Assembly (NCBI RefSeq): GCF_947496725.1
Contig: NZ_CANMDS010000001.1
Coordinates: 786,194 to 850,193, forward strand
DNA: 64,000 nt
DNA from: an uncultured Dokdonia sp.
GTDB taxonomy: Bacteria > Bacteroidota > Bacteroidia > Flavobacteriales > Flavobacteriaceae
Reading direction: 5' to 3'
Of the stretch, positions 17,502 to 26,020 are shown piece after piece. A model generated the notes under the pieces. The model was not told the origin of the DNA and did no database searches. It saw only the letters and a program-made list of their open reading frames with translations. Within the stretch, counting starts at the first letter, position 1; every line of letters begins with the position of its first letter. The position numbers and the translations under genes were made by a program.

Positions 17502-17652
17502 CTATACTATTTTGGTTGTTTTGATGGCTTGAGTACCAGTAGTGCAAATCTAACCACAGAGCCCGACCACCGCTGTTAAGGATGTCTTAAATTAAAAGCC
17601 TGAGCGTCCGGTATTACCTACAAAACAACACATTGCTTGTGTTAAAAAGAAA

Positions 17653-17675
17653 AAACCAACTTGTACAGTTGGTTT
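17653..17675 (-). terminator. Intrinsic terminator after the ABC-F gene
   Basis: AAACCAAC / GTTGGTTT hairpin with a 7-base loop and a T-run on the minus strand, about 50 bases past the ABC-F stop and beyond the palindrome copy. The rest of 17502-17723 shows nothing else I can name. Confidence 0.7.
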
Positions 17676-17696
17676 CTTAATTATTGTTGAGTGGTA

Positions 17697-17718
17697 TTAC
17701 GCTTTCGCGAAAGCGTAA
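17697..17718. repeat. GCTTTCGCGAAAGC palindrome, copy 7 (22-base perfect)
   Basis: Exact core at 17701-17714 in a perfect 22-base palindrome, 5 bases after the ABC-F stop. Confidence 0.95.
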
Positions 17719-17723
17719 AAATA

Positions 17724-19634
17724 CTAGTTTAACGCATCGAGTTCTTCTGTGATTTTCTCCCAGTCTTCCATAAAGCCGTCTAGCTTCTTTTTCTTGCCAT
17801 TATAGTTGTCAAAAAACGCTGGATCTGCAACCGTCTCATCATAGTTAGTCGCGAGGGCGACATCTAGCTCTTTGATCTCGCGTTCTATTTTATTAATATT
17901 AGACTCTACTTTACTGAGTCTATTATTAAGAGATTTGAGCTTTTTTTGGTCTTCGTAAGATTTTTTTGTACTCTTTACAGGCGCTTCTTTTTTTACAACA
18001 TCACGCTTTTCTACCTCTCTCAAGTTTGCCACTTCTCGCTGCTCTAGGTAGTAATCTATGTCTCCCAGATACTCTCTTATACGATGATCTTTAAACTCAT
18101 AAACCCTATCTGTAAGACCTTGTAGAAAATCACGGTCGTGAGATACGACTATAAGAGTCCCTTCAAACTGCTTGAGACTATCTTTAAGTACATTTTTTGA
18201 CTTAATGTCTAGGTGGTTTGTAGGTTCATCCATCACAAGCACGTTAAAAGGTTGCAACATAAGCTTAGCAAGTGCTAGCCTGTTGCGCTCACCTCCAGAG
18301 AGTACGCGCACATACTTATCTACCTCCTCTCCCCTAAAGAGAAAAGAGCCTAATATATCTCGCACACGTGGTCTTGTTTTCTCATCTGCAGCATCTATCA
18401 TCGTGTCCTCTACAGTTTTTGAACCGTCAAGATATTCTGCTTGGTTTTGAGCAAAGTACCCTATCTGTACATTATGCCCTAGCTTTACCTTCCCTTGATG
18501 CTCAAGCTCACCCACTATAATTTTTGCCAGTGTAGATTTACCTTGGCCATTTTGCCCTACAAAGGCGGTCTTAGTATCACGCTCTACCAGCAAGTCTATA
18601 CCTTGCAAAACGTTTTTATCTCCATAACTTTTTGCAACCTCCTCTGCCTCTACCACAACCTTACCAGGCGTTACAGATACAGGAAATTTAAGCGTCATCA
18701 CACTATTATCATCTTCATCTACCTCAATGCGATCTATCTTATCTAACTTTTTTATGAGCGACTGCGCCATTGTGGCCTTAGAAGCTTTTGCTCTAAACTT
18801 CTCAATAAGCTTTTCTGTCTGCTCAATTTGTTTCTGCTGGTTTTTTTGTGAAGCCAGTTGCTGCTCTCTTATTTCCGAACGAAGCACGAGATACTGTGTG
18901 TACGGCTTCGGATAATCATAAATGCGACCTAGCGAAATCTCAATAGTACGGTTAGTCACGTTATCTAAAAACATCTTATCGTGAGATACAATCACCACAG
19001 CCCCAGTATACCCACGCAAGAAGCTCTCAAGCCAGATAATAGATTCTATATCTAAGTGGTTTGTAGGCTCATCTAGCAGTAATATATCGTGATTTTGTAG
19101 TAAAAGCTTAGCCAGCTCTATACGCATACGCCACCCTCCAGAAAAGGTGTCTGTAAGCTTATCAAAATCCTCGCGCTTAAAACCTAGACCTTGCAATATA
19201 CGCTCTGTCTCACCTTTATAACTATACCCGCCGTGCACTTCATACTGGTGTTGTACGTCGTTTATATCTATCATAAGCTGGTTATAGCTCTCGCTCTCGT
19301 AGTCTGTGCGTGTCGCTAGTTGCTCATTAATATGTGCAAGTTGACTCTCTAGTTTTTTTATTTCTTTAAAAGCCTCATAAGACTCCTCAAGCACGGTACG
19401 TCCTTCTATAAAATCTATGTCTTGCTTTAAGAAACCTATGCTTATCTCCTTCTCTATAGCTATAGATCCCGTATCATATTGCTGCTCGCCAGAAATGATA
19501 CGTAGCATTGTAGACTTACCAGCACCGTTTTTACCTACCAGTCCTACCCGATCACCATTATTAAGTCTAAAGGTGATTTCTTCAAACAAATATTCGCCTT
19601 GAAAAGAGACAGAAAGGTTGTGAATATTGAGCAT
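17724..19634 (-). CDS. ABC-F family ATPase
   Basis: 636 residues from ATG 19634; upstream frame sequence has no ABC character and overlaps the divergent gene. Two ABC domains: Walker A GLVGKNGAGKST and AFVGQNGQGKST, signatures SGGWRMRIELAKLLL and SGGERNRLALAKLML, Walker B DILLLDEPTNHLD and NVLVMDEPTNHLD. A charged interdomain linker (about 245-315) and a C-terminal coiled coil (KLKSLNNRLSKVESNINKIE) are present, with no membrane segment. ABC-F proteins act on the ribosome E site, in translation control or antibiotic protection; the subclass is nearest Uup/YheS in layout. Confidence 0.92.
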   Translation of the reverse strand: MLNIHNLSVSFQGEYLFEEITFRLNNGDRVGLVGKNGAGKSTMLRIISGEQQYDTGSIAIEKEISIGFLKQDIDFIEGRTVLEESYEAFKEIKKLESQLAHINEQLATRTDYESESYNQLMIDINDVQHQYEVHGGYSYKGETERILQGLGFKREDFDKLTDTFSGGWRMRIELAKLLLQNHDILLLDEPTNHLDIESIIWLESFLRGYTGAVVIVSHDKMFLDNVTNRTIEISLGRIYDYPKPYTQYLVLRSEIREQQLASQKNQQKQIEQTEKLIEKFRAKASKATMAQSLIKKLDKIDRIEVDEDDNSVMTLKFPVSVTPGKVVVEAEEVAKSYGDKNVLQGIDLLVERDTKTAFVGQNGQGKSTLAKIIVGELEHQGKVKLGHNVQIGYFAQNQAEYLDGSKTVEDTMIDAADEKTRPRVRDILGSFLFRGEEVDKYVRVLSGGERNRLALAKLMLQPFNVLVMDEPTNHLDIKSKNVLKDSLKQFEGTLIVVSHDRDFLQGLTDRVYEFKDHRIREYLGDIDYYLEQREVANLREVEKRDVVKKEAPVKSTKKSYEDQKKLKSLNNRLSKVESNINKIEREIKELDVALATNYDETVADPAFFDNYNGKKKKLDGFMEDWEKITEELDALN

Positions 19635-19716
19635 AGAGTAATAAGTAAAAGTTATTATTTGGTATGTACTAACCGTGCAAAGATGCTTAAATTTGTAGTT
19701 AAAAACTAAGGAGATT

Positions 19717-20112
19717 ATGGGAATTCTAAAAGGCAGTAAACTCAACAGTATTCTTACAGGAAAGTGCCCTGTGTGTCAAAACGAGTCTATGTACAAAAAC
19801 TCAAATCCTTATATCTTATCTGAGACGCTCAAAATGCACGAGCGCTGCTCTCACTGTGACACAAAATATAAGATAGAACCTTCTTTCTTTTATGGTGCTA
19901 TGTATGTGAGTTATCCCGTAGGGATTGCTTTTGCAACAGCAGCTTTTGTGATTACCTATTTCTTTTTTGAGGCTAATCTGGTTAATACATTTATTGCCAT
20001 TGTAGGTACAATGATTGTATTTATGCCTGTGATTATGCGACTTTCTCGTAATATATGGATCAATTTCTTTATGAAATATGACCCTAGTAAAGATCAACTA
20101 GTAAGTAAGTAA
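19717..20112 (+). CDS. DUF983 zinc-ribbon membrane protein
   Basis: 131 residues. Two CxxC pairs (GKCPVCQNESM; ERCSHCDTKY) form a predicted zinc ribbon at residues 16-48, followed by a YEP-like segment and two transmembrane helices (about 64-84 and 88-108). This is the DUF983 layout. An AAGGAG sequence at 19708-19713 precedes the ATG by 3 bases, unusual in a group that mostly lacks Shine-Dalgarno sites, and a -7-like TAAATTTG lies at 19688-19695. Divergent from the ABC-F gene. Function unknown. Confidence 0.88.
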   Translation: MGILKGSKLNSILTGKCPVCQNESMYKNSNPYILSETLKMHERCSHCDTKYKIEPSFFYGAMYVSYPVGIAFATAAFVITYFFFEANLVNTFIAIVGTMIVFMPVIMRLSRNIWINFFMKYDPSKDQLVSK

Positions 20113-20115
20113 GAT

Positions 20116-20135
20116 TACGCTTTCGCGAAAGCGTA
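20116..20135. repeat. GCTTTCGCGAAAGC palindrome, copy 8
   Basis: Exact core at 20119-20132 in a 20-base perfect palindrome between convergent genes: 3 bases after the DUF983 stop and 12 bases from the FAD oxidoreductase stop. Confidence 0.95.
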
Positions 20136-20147
20136 CTAAACTACTAC

Positions 20148-21203
20148 CTATATCTCCAGCTTTTTTGGAAATCTCATTATATCTACCTCCTCTGGAAGTG
20201 GAATATTGTTTTCTATAAATTCAAATAAATAGTGTGCCAGCAGAGGTCCCGCCATTATGCCGCGAGTACCTAGCCCGTTAAGTACCGCAAGCTGCTTGAA
20301 CTTAGGGTGGGGTCCTAAAAGCGGCCTTCTATCTCCTGTAGTGGGGCGCACACCTGCTTGTTCACTCACTACCTCGTAGGGCACAGTGACAAGAGTTTTA
20401 AATTTATCTTCGAGCTCTTCACGAGCTTCTTTTGTGCTCTCCCAGTCCTTATCTGTCCAGTTATAAGTTGCTCCTACTTTGTATAAATCCTCACCTAGCG
20501 GCACTACAAAAAATGATGTTTTGATAGCGGCAGTCAGCTTTAATTTTGGAGCTTTTATGATGATGTACTCTCCTTTGTTTCCTACTAAAGGTAATCTGTT
20601 AAAATAAGGGTTCTGCTTGATACCATATCCTTCGGCAAAGACTATGTGATTTGCTTCATAATCTTTATACTGTACTCCGGCATCTGTAAGTGTGAGCTGT
20701 GTGTAGTTGAATTCCGCTTTCGCGAAAGCGGACATCTCTTCTAGATATTTTTCATAGTGCTCTTGTAATGTGGTAATGGCTATACGCCCAGTCTCTGCAA
20801 CTTCTCCATAGTTATATGGTGCATCTATAAACTCACTGTCTGCCTTTACAAGAGGCGTTTTTACAAAACGCTCAAGCCCCTGCTTATCACTTGCAGCAAA
20901 CCAATTATTTTGATCTTCTACCGAGTGAAACACTTTTCTTACAGCCATAGGGTACATAAACTGCGCATCAAGCTTTGCTTCAAGATTCTGAAAATAGGGA
21001 ATAGCAATATCAAACTGCTCTACCGCTTTCCAAGGGAGGGAGTATCGTTTTAAAATAACAGGATTATATAAGCCAGCAGCTACCCTGCTTGCTCCTTCTA
21101 CACCTTTATCAAAAACCATAAACGTTTTTCCAGCCTTTATACATTGCTCACAAAAAGCAATACCAGCTAGACCTAGTCCCACAATTATATAATCTACTTT
21201 CAT
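20148..21203 (-). CDS. FAD-dependent oxidoreductase of the DAO family
   Basis: 351 residues from ATG 21203 (M at 21224 adds seven). The N-terminal Rossmann motif is VDYIIVGLGLAGIAF, with an acidic end to the second strand (MVFDKG). The ASRVAAGLYNPVI segment and the C-terminal AGVRPTTGDRRPLLGP and LNGLGTRGIMAGPLLA motifs fit D-amino-acid/glycine oxidase-type enzymes and the FAD domain of MnmC. The substrate is unknown. A palindrome copy lies inside the gene (20713-20732), encoding SAFAKAE. Single gene upstream of the gldN terminator. Confidence 0.85.
   Translation of the reverse strand: MKVDYIIVGLGLAGIAFCEQCIKAGKTFMVFDKGVEGASRVAAGLYNPVILKRYSLPWKAVEQFDIAIPYFQNLEAKLDAQFMYPMAVRKVFHSVEDQNNWFAASDKQGLERFVKTPLVKADSEFIDAPYNYGEVAETGRIAITTLQEHYEKYLEEMSAFAKAEFNYTQLTLTDAGVQYKDYEANHIVFAEGYGIKQNPYFNRLPLVGNKGEYIIIKAPKLKLTAAIKTSFFVVPLGEDLYKVGATYNWTDKDWESTKEAREELEDKFKTLVTVPYEVVSEQAGVRPTTGDRRPLLGPHPKFKQLAVLNGLGTRGIMAGPLLAHYLFEFIENNIPLPEEVDIMRFPKKLEI
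20713..20732. repeat. GCTTTCGCGAAAGC palindrome, copy 9 (inside FAD oxidoreductase)
   Basis: Exact core at 20716-20729, 20-base perfect palindrome, read as SAFAKAE within the coding region near residue 158. Confidence 0.95.
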
Positions 21204-21259
21204 CACATTGCAAAAATACAGCAATAGATGATGAGAATAGTGTTAATAGACACTCATAA

Positions 21260-21296
21260 AAAAAGGCCATCAAAACAATGTTTTGATGGCCTTTTT
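21260..21296 (-). terminator. Intrinsic terminator of the gld operon
   Basis: A 17-base perfect stem (AAAAAGGCCATCAAAAC with its complement) across a 3-base loop, 20 bases after the gldN stop. Confidence 0.93.
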
Positions 21297-21316
21297 AAGC
21301 TTATTTAAGAACAACG

Positions 21317-22207
21317 CTAGTAATTCCAGAGATCCTGCTCTATATCACGTATGCCTTCTTTAATACGATTAGACTCAAGTAACTGCATCATTGCATTGTC
21401 ACTTATGTACTCTTTAACCTTACGATCTCCTTGTACATTGTCTTCTTTATAAATTGTAGCATTAAATCGTCTACTATTGAGTAGATGGTCAAATGATATG
21501 GGTAATGAGGTATTCTTGCGGTTAAAGGCTTTTGCATTATGCAATACCTCTCTTGCTCCTGGAAACCATATCCAGAAGAGCTCAATATCTGCCGCACTAG
21601 AATCATCTAAAAAGTTTACATCACCAGATACTGGTGCGATACCTAATAGACGGTACTTTAACTCACCTTGACGCTTATCTATATACCAGTACCCACGTAC
21701 GTGATATGCATTAATGTCATAAGATGTAATCTCTGTACGCTCAATGTTATAATCTGAAATAGACTCTCCTGCGTTAAACTGATCATACCCCTCATCTGAA
21801 GTATCGATCTTTACCATTGCCGCAGAAAGGTCTTCTAGCTGAATCTTTTCTGTAAAATATGAGTCTCTATATATCGCATCAATTTTACCGTTTTTAATGT
21901 TCTTTACAAGAACATCAAAAAGTGAACGACGATCTGACCCCATATTTACCGTATCAATAGGGTAATATAAAGGAAAGTTAACGCGCTCATCAAGATCAAT
22001 AACTTCCCACGTATTTTTTGCCCATAATACATCACGTTTTTCAACGTAACCATATGGTAATGGTTTGTCATTATCTTTTGCTTTTTGCTCTTCAGTTACT
22101 TCAAACATCTCGTCTGGCGTCTTTGCATTAAGGATGTTTCCTTGTGCAAATGCAGGTACAGCCATTAAAAGACCTAGTGCAACAAAAATTAAACGTTTAA
22201 GACTCAT
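21317..22207 (-). CDS. gldN: Gliding motility / type IX secretion protein GldN
   Basis: 296 residues from ATG 22207, with signal peptide MSLKRLIFVALGLLMAVPAFA. The mature part carries WAKNTWEVIDLDERVNFPLYYP and ELFWIWFPGAREVLHNAKAF, which I recognise as GldN. GldN is a periplasmic component that joins GldK in rings at the outer membrane of the type IX secretion system. It is the last gene of gldK-gldL-gldM-gldN, 13 bases after gldM, and is followed by a strong terminator. Confidence 0.93.
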   Translation of the reverse strand: MSLKRLIFVALGLLMAVPAFAQGNILNAKTPDEMFEVTEEQKAKDNDKPLPYGYVEKRDVLWAKNTWEVIDLDERVNFPLYYPIDTVNMGSDRRSLFDVLVKNIKNGKIDAIYRDSYFTEKIQLEDLSAAMVKIDTSDEGYDQFNAGESISDYNIERTEITSYDINAYHVRGYWYIDKRQGELKYRLLGIAPVSGDVNFLDDSSAADIELFWIWFPGAREVLHNAKAFNRKNTSLPISFDHLLNSRRFNATIYKEDNVQGDRKVKEYISDNAMMQLLESNRIKEGIRDIEQDLWNY

Positions 22208-22220
22208 AATAAAATTTATT

Positions 22221-23771
22221 TTAGTTTGATAGCTCAATGATAATTGGAGACACCGTCTTCAATCTTATAGAGTTACCTGGTATACTTGCTTTAATATCAA
22301 ATATCTGTACTGAAGATCCTCTCTTTGCTCTTTTAAGAGCAGACTTTGCAGCAGCATTAAGCTTGTTTCCTTGTACAGCAACAGTAGCTTGATCACCAGC
22401 TCTAAACTTGAAACTATTAACTCTTAAGTTAAGGTCAAAGTCAAAATCTGGAAGTACTGCATTAATAGGCGCAGCACCTACTGTGTTACGAGGTTTCTTA
22501 AGGTTACCACCGTCATCTCCTCCTAAAGCTCCTACTGGACGTGGGATATCTTTAATACGGAAAACAGCTTTATCAGAAACAGTTCCACCACCATCTGGCA
22601 ACTTTGCTGTAACGTTAATAGTCACCTCTCTACCTTGCGAAGGTTTCATATTGTACTTGCTTCCTGATCTTTTAGAAAGGCCTGCTCCAGATGCTGTAAC
22701 AGCATTATCTGCAACACCAGCAAATGATATCGTCATAGGGTTATCTACACCACGGTATACAACATTCATCTTATCTGCAGCTATTGTTGCAGAGTTAGGC
22801 TTGTTTATTGTTGTAAAAGCCTGCTCTACAGCAACCTCTATTTCTTTACCGTCTTGAGGGTAAAATAATGTACCTGTGATTTTGTGATCACCTACTCCAC
22901 CAGTGTTTACTCCTAATACTAGTTTACCACCGTCATAAGAAATCTTATCTGAAGGTATTGCTCTTCCATCAAGCTTAAGCTCAACTCTAGAAGGTTTTGT
23001 AGAAGCATCTACACGACCTAAAGAAAGAACACCATCAAATGTTGACCCTGTGTAATAAGCACCTTTTGAAGTAGTCATTACAGTCTCGTAATTATCTAAA
23101 GAAGCAAGCTCCTTAAGATTACCAGAAAGTAACTTTGTTAAAAGCTCGTTTTCTACAACCTTGATATCATTTTGTAATTGAGACATCTTAGTTAATGAAG
23201 AAACAGATGGAAACCCTACAAAATTGTAAGAGATATAATCTTTTTCTACACCTTCTCCATCTACAACATCACTTGTACTAAAATCTTCATTGATTTGAGC
23301 AACTAGTGCTTTATTGTCACCTGCAAGCTTTACCATACCGTCACGGTACTTTGCCATCTCATCAAGAAAAGTTTGCCCTTCTGGTGTGATTTTTCCTCCT
23401 TTATAGAAGCGCTCATCTAGAAAGTTAGACTTATCCATCGCTTCATAATCTGTCTTATCTTCTACTTCTGCAAGTAGCGCATCTTTCTCTGAAGCTAGAT
23501 AAGTAAAGTATGCATCTCCTAGTTGCTTTGCAGACTGAGCTGTTGCTGCAGCTGCTTTGAACTCTTCATTTTCGTTTGCTTTCTTAGAAAGATCTGCTAG
23601 TGCCAGATTATTCTTAGTTTCAAACGTAGTATTAGAACGATCAAATTTTTCATTTATCGATCCAAAAGCCGATAGTACCTCCTTAGACATATTAAGTGCT
23701 AGCATAGCTATAAACACTAGATACATCAGGTTAATCATCTTCTGCCTTGGGCTTTGTTTTCCTCCTGCCAT
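22221..23771 (-). CDS. gldM: Gliding motility / type IX secretion motor protein GldM
   Basis: 516 residues. One N-terminal transmembrane helix (MINLMYLVFIAMLALNMSKEVL, residues 12-33) precedes a long periplasmic region of four predicted beta/alpha domains. GldM dimers span the periplasm and contact the GldK/GldN rings, while the helix sits with GldL in the inner membrane as the proton-driven motor. It is preceded by gldL (48-base gap) and followed by gldN. The start fits the MAGGKQSPRQKMINLMY N-terminus known for GldM. Confidence 0.95.
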   Translation of the reverse strand: MAGGKQSPRQKMINLMYLVFIAMLALNMSKEVLSAFGSINEKFDRSNTTFETKNNLALADLSKKANENEEFKAAAATAQSAKQLGDAYFTYLASEKDALLAEVEDKTDYEAMDKSNFLDERFYKGGKITPEGQTFLDEMAKYRDGMVKLAGDNKALVAQINEDFSTSDVVDGEGVEKDYISYNFVGFPSVSSLTKMSQLQNDIKVVENELLTKLLSGNLKELASLDNYETVMTTSKGAYYTGSTFDGVLSLGRVDASTKPSRVELKLDGRAIPSDKISYDGGKLVLGVNTGGVGDHKITGTLFYPQDGKEIEVAVEQAFTTINKPNSATIAADKMNVVYRGVDNPMTISFAGVADNAVTASGAGLSKRSGSKYNMKPSQGREVTINVTAKLPDGGGTVSDKAVFRIKDIPRPVGALGGDDGGNLKKPRNTVGAAPINAVLPDFDFDLNLRVNSFKFRAGDQATVAVQGNKLNAAAKSALKRAKRGSSVQIFDIKASIPGNSIRLKTVSPIIIELSN

Positions 23772-23819
23772 TGTTTTTAATTTTAGCTGTTAGTTAGTTA
23801 ATTGTAAAAACAACTAGAA

Positions 23820-24455
23820 TTAGTTTTTGTTCATAGCAGAAAGCATTCCTCCATACACACCGTTCAGTGAAGAAAGGTTTGTTGCAAGGCTTTCCATTTG
23901 CTCTTTAAGTTTTCCTGCGTTTGCAGTTACTTGCTCATTGATTTCTGCCTGACGGCTAGAAGACTCAACCTGCACTTTATAAAGGCTATTTAAAGATTCC
24001 ATTTGAGCAGCAGCTAGTGCCATCTCTTCAGAGTATTTTTTAGTAGAGCTCATTGCATCTGCAGTAGGCGCTATTTCTTTTGCTGCTCCTTCAAAACCTC
24101 TTATGCTTGCACCTAAGCTAGACATAAGTTCAGAATCGATTTTTGCTTCTTTAAGCATATTATCTAATTTTTTAGATAATTGTGCTTCTGCATCTGCAGG
24201 AGCTGTAGCTTTTTTCTTAGATCCACCTGCTCCGCCTGCTAGTTCTGGATATACTAGAGCCCAATCAAGTTCGTCATCTACTGGTTCAAATGCAGAAATT
24301 GCGAATACTATTGCCTCTGTAACAAGACCTACAATAAGCATCTCGTTTCCAAAAGGCCAGTGCATAATTTTAAATAAAGCACCAATAATTACAACTGCTG
24401 CTCCTAGTCCGTAGACCATATTCATTAATTTCTTTCCAGTTTTAGATTTTGCCAT
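23820..24455 (-). CDS. gldL: Gliding motility / type IX secretion motor protein GldL
   Basis: 211 residues. Two transmembrane helices at the N-terminus (MVYGLGAAVVIIGALFKIMHWPFG and MLIVGLVTEAIVFAISAF) carry the conserved KIMHWP motif and a Glu in the second helix (TEAIVF) thought to take part in proton flow. A long cytoplasmic coiled-coil-like tail follows. With GldM it forms the motor that powers secretion and gliding. Second gene of the operon. Confidence 0.94.
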   Translation of the reverse strand: MAKSKTGKKLMNMVYGLGAAVVIIGALFKIMHWPFGNEMLIVGLVTEAIVFAISAFEPVDDELDWALVYPELAGGAGGSKKKATAPADAEAQLSKKLDNMLKEAKIDSELMSSLGASIRGFEGAAKEIAPTADAMSSTKKYSEEMALAAAQMESLNSLYKVQVESSSRQAEINEQVTANAGKLKEQMESLATNLSSLNGVYGGMLSAMNKN

Positions 24456-24533
24456 GACTAATAAAATTTTTTAGTTTAGTTAAGTTAATTTAGTTAAGTA
24501 ATTGAATAATATAATTTGGGTAAATAATATTAG

Positions 24534-25913
24534 TTATTTCTTCGGTTTTCTAAGGTTGATTTTCTCATCAATTCCCATAAAATCCTGTACGGTTCTAAAA
24601 CCGATATAACTACGTGCAGAGTCTTGATACTCATAATCACGTGAGCTTACCTGTAGGAAGTAAGCAACGTCTTTCCAAGAACCACCACGTATAACTTTAC
24701 GACGGTTGTCCTTATCGTTTACGTTAGGGTTAATAGTAGACATATATTCATAAGAAGCTGGATCATAAGAAGAAGCTACCCACTCAGACACGTTACCTGC
24801 CATATTGTACAGGTTGTAGTCGTTAGGTTCGTAAGCATCTGCCTCTACAGTATATAGCGCTTGGTCTGCACCATAATCTCCTCTTAAAGGTTTAAAGTTT
24901 GCTAAGAAGCATCCTCTATCATTTTTTGCATATGGTCCACCCCAAGGGTAATCACCACTTTCCAGTCCGCCACGAGCAGCATATTCCCACTCTGCTTCAC
25001 CAGGAAGTCTAAAACGATTTACAAATTGTCTCTTTTTTGATTTTTGGTAAGAGTTCTTATACATTGTTCTCCACTCACAAAATGCTTTTGCTTGCATCCA
25101 AGTAACACCTACAACAGGGTACTCTCCGTAAGCATCGTGCCAGAAGTAATCATTGTGCATAGGCTCATTGTAAGAGTATGCAAAATCCTTAATCCATACA
25201 GTCGTATCAGGGTAAACCGGAACAACCTCTGTCTTAATGTGATCTTTACGACGACCACCGTTCTTCTTTGCGGCAGCTTGTATGTCTAAGTATGTGTAAC
25301 GGAAGTTAAGTTTATCTACGTCTATGGTGCGCTGTCCATTATAAGCCTCTTCTAGCGGGATATACATTGTATCCATCACCTCAGCATAATACTCATCTGG
25401 ATACTCTGCAGTATCCCATATGATATCTATATCCTTATTAAGTTTACGACCTTCAAAGCCAGTCTCGCCTAACCCATAATAGTTATCGTACATATATTGC
25501 TCGTATGGCGTCATATTTTCTGGATCTGCATCACTAAATGCAAAATCACCTATACTCGCACCATCACCAGCTCCTGGAGTCTCTCCAAGCTCATCTGCCA
25601 GTATAGCAAGTTTTGTACGTACAGTAGAGTCTTTAACCCACTCTACAAACTGCCTATATTCGGCGTTTGTGATTTCTGTTTCATCCATATAAAAAGAACG
25701 AACCGTAACAGTTTTAGTAGGAGCATCGTTTACCGCAGCAAAGTCATCATCACTTTTACCCATTATGTATGCACCTCCAGAAACGAGAGTCATACCAAAT
25801 GGTTTTTCGGGATTCCATCGCTTGCCTTGAGCGCCAACGAGTTCTCCACGATCGCCTTTGCCACAACTAGACAGCAAAGCTACTATCGCAATAAATGCAA
25901 TATACTTTTTCAT
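24534..25913 (-). CDS. gldK: Gliding motility / type IX secretion lipoprotein GldK
   Basis: 459 residues. A lipoprotein signal with Cys (VALLSSCGKG) is followed by a formylglycine-generating-enzyme-like (FGE-sulfatase) fold: GGAYIMGKSDDDFA, RFRLPGEAEWEYAARGG, YNMAGNVSEWVASSY, VIRGGSWKDVAYFLQ and IGFRTV. In GldK this fold is structural, part of the ring at the outer membrane. First gene of the gld operon, with its own promoter in the 107-base gap after the arginase-fold gene. Confidence 0.95.
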   Translation of the reverse strand: MKKYIAFIAIVALLSSCGKGDRGELVGAQGKRWNPEKPFGMTLVSGGAYIMGKSDDDFAAVNDAPTKTVTVRSFYMDETEITNAEYRQFVEWVKDSTVRTKLAILADELGETPGAGDGASIGDFAFSDADPENMTPYEQYMYDNYYGLGETGFEGRKLNKDIDIIWDTAEYPDEYYAEVMDTMYIPLEEAYNGQRTIDVDKLNFRYTYLDIQAAAKKNGGRRKDHIKTEVVPVYPDTTVWIKDFAYSYNEPMHNDYFWHDAYGEYPVVGVTWMQAKAFCEWRTMYKNSYQKSKKRQFVNRFRLPGEAEWEYAARGGLESGDYPWGGPYAKNDRGCFLANFKPLRGDYGADQALYTVEADAYEPNDYNLYNMAGNVSEWVASSYDPASYEYMSTINPNVNDKDNRRKVIRGGSWKDVAYFLQVSSRDYEYQDSARSYIGFRTVQDFMGIDEKINLRKPKK

Positions 25914-25987
25914 AGGATATTAGGTTAAGTATTCTAAGTTAAGGGCGTAAACCTATTTATTTTATTTGAAATAAACAATTTATTCGC

Positions 25988-26020
25988 CAAAAATAATCTT
26001 TTCATCGTTGAAACACACAA
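25988..26020 (-). promoter_or_regulatory. Promoter of gldKLMN
   Basis: On the minus strand TTG (26020-26018), 22 bases, then TATTTTTG (25995-25988), fitting TTG/TAnnTTTG. It lies in the gap between the arginase-fold gene and gldK and implies a leader of about 65 bases. Confidence 0.65.
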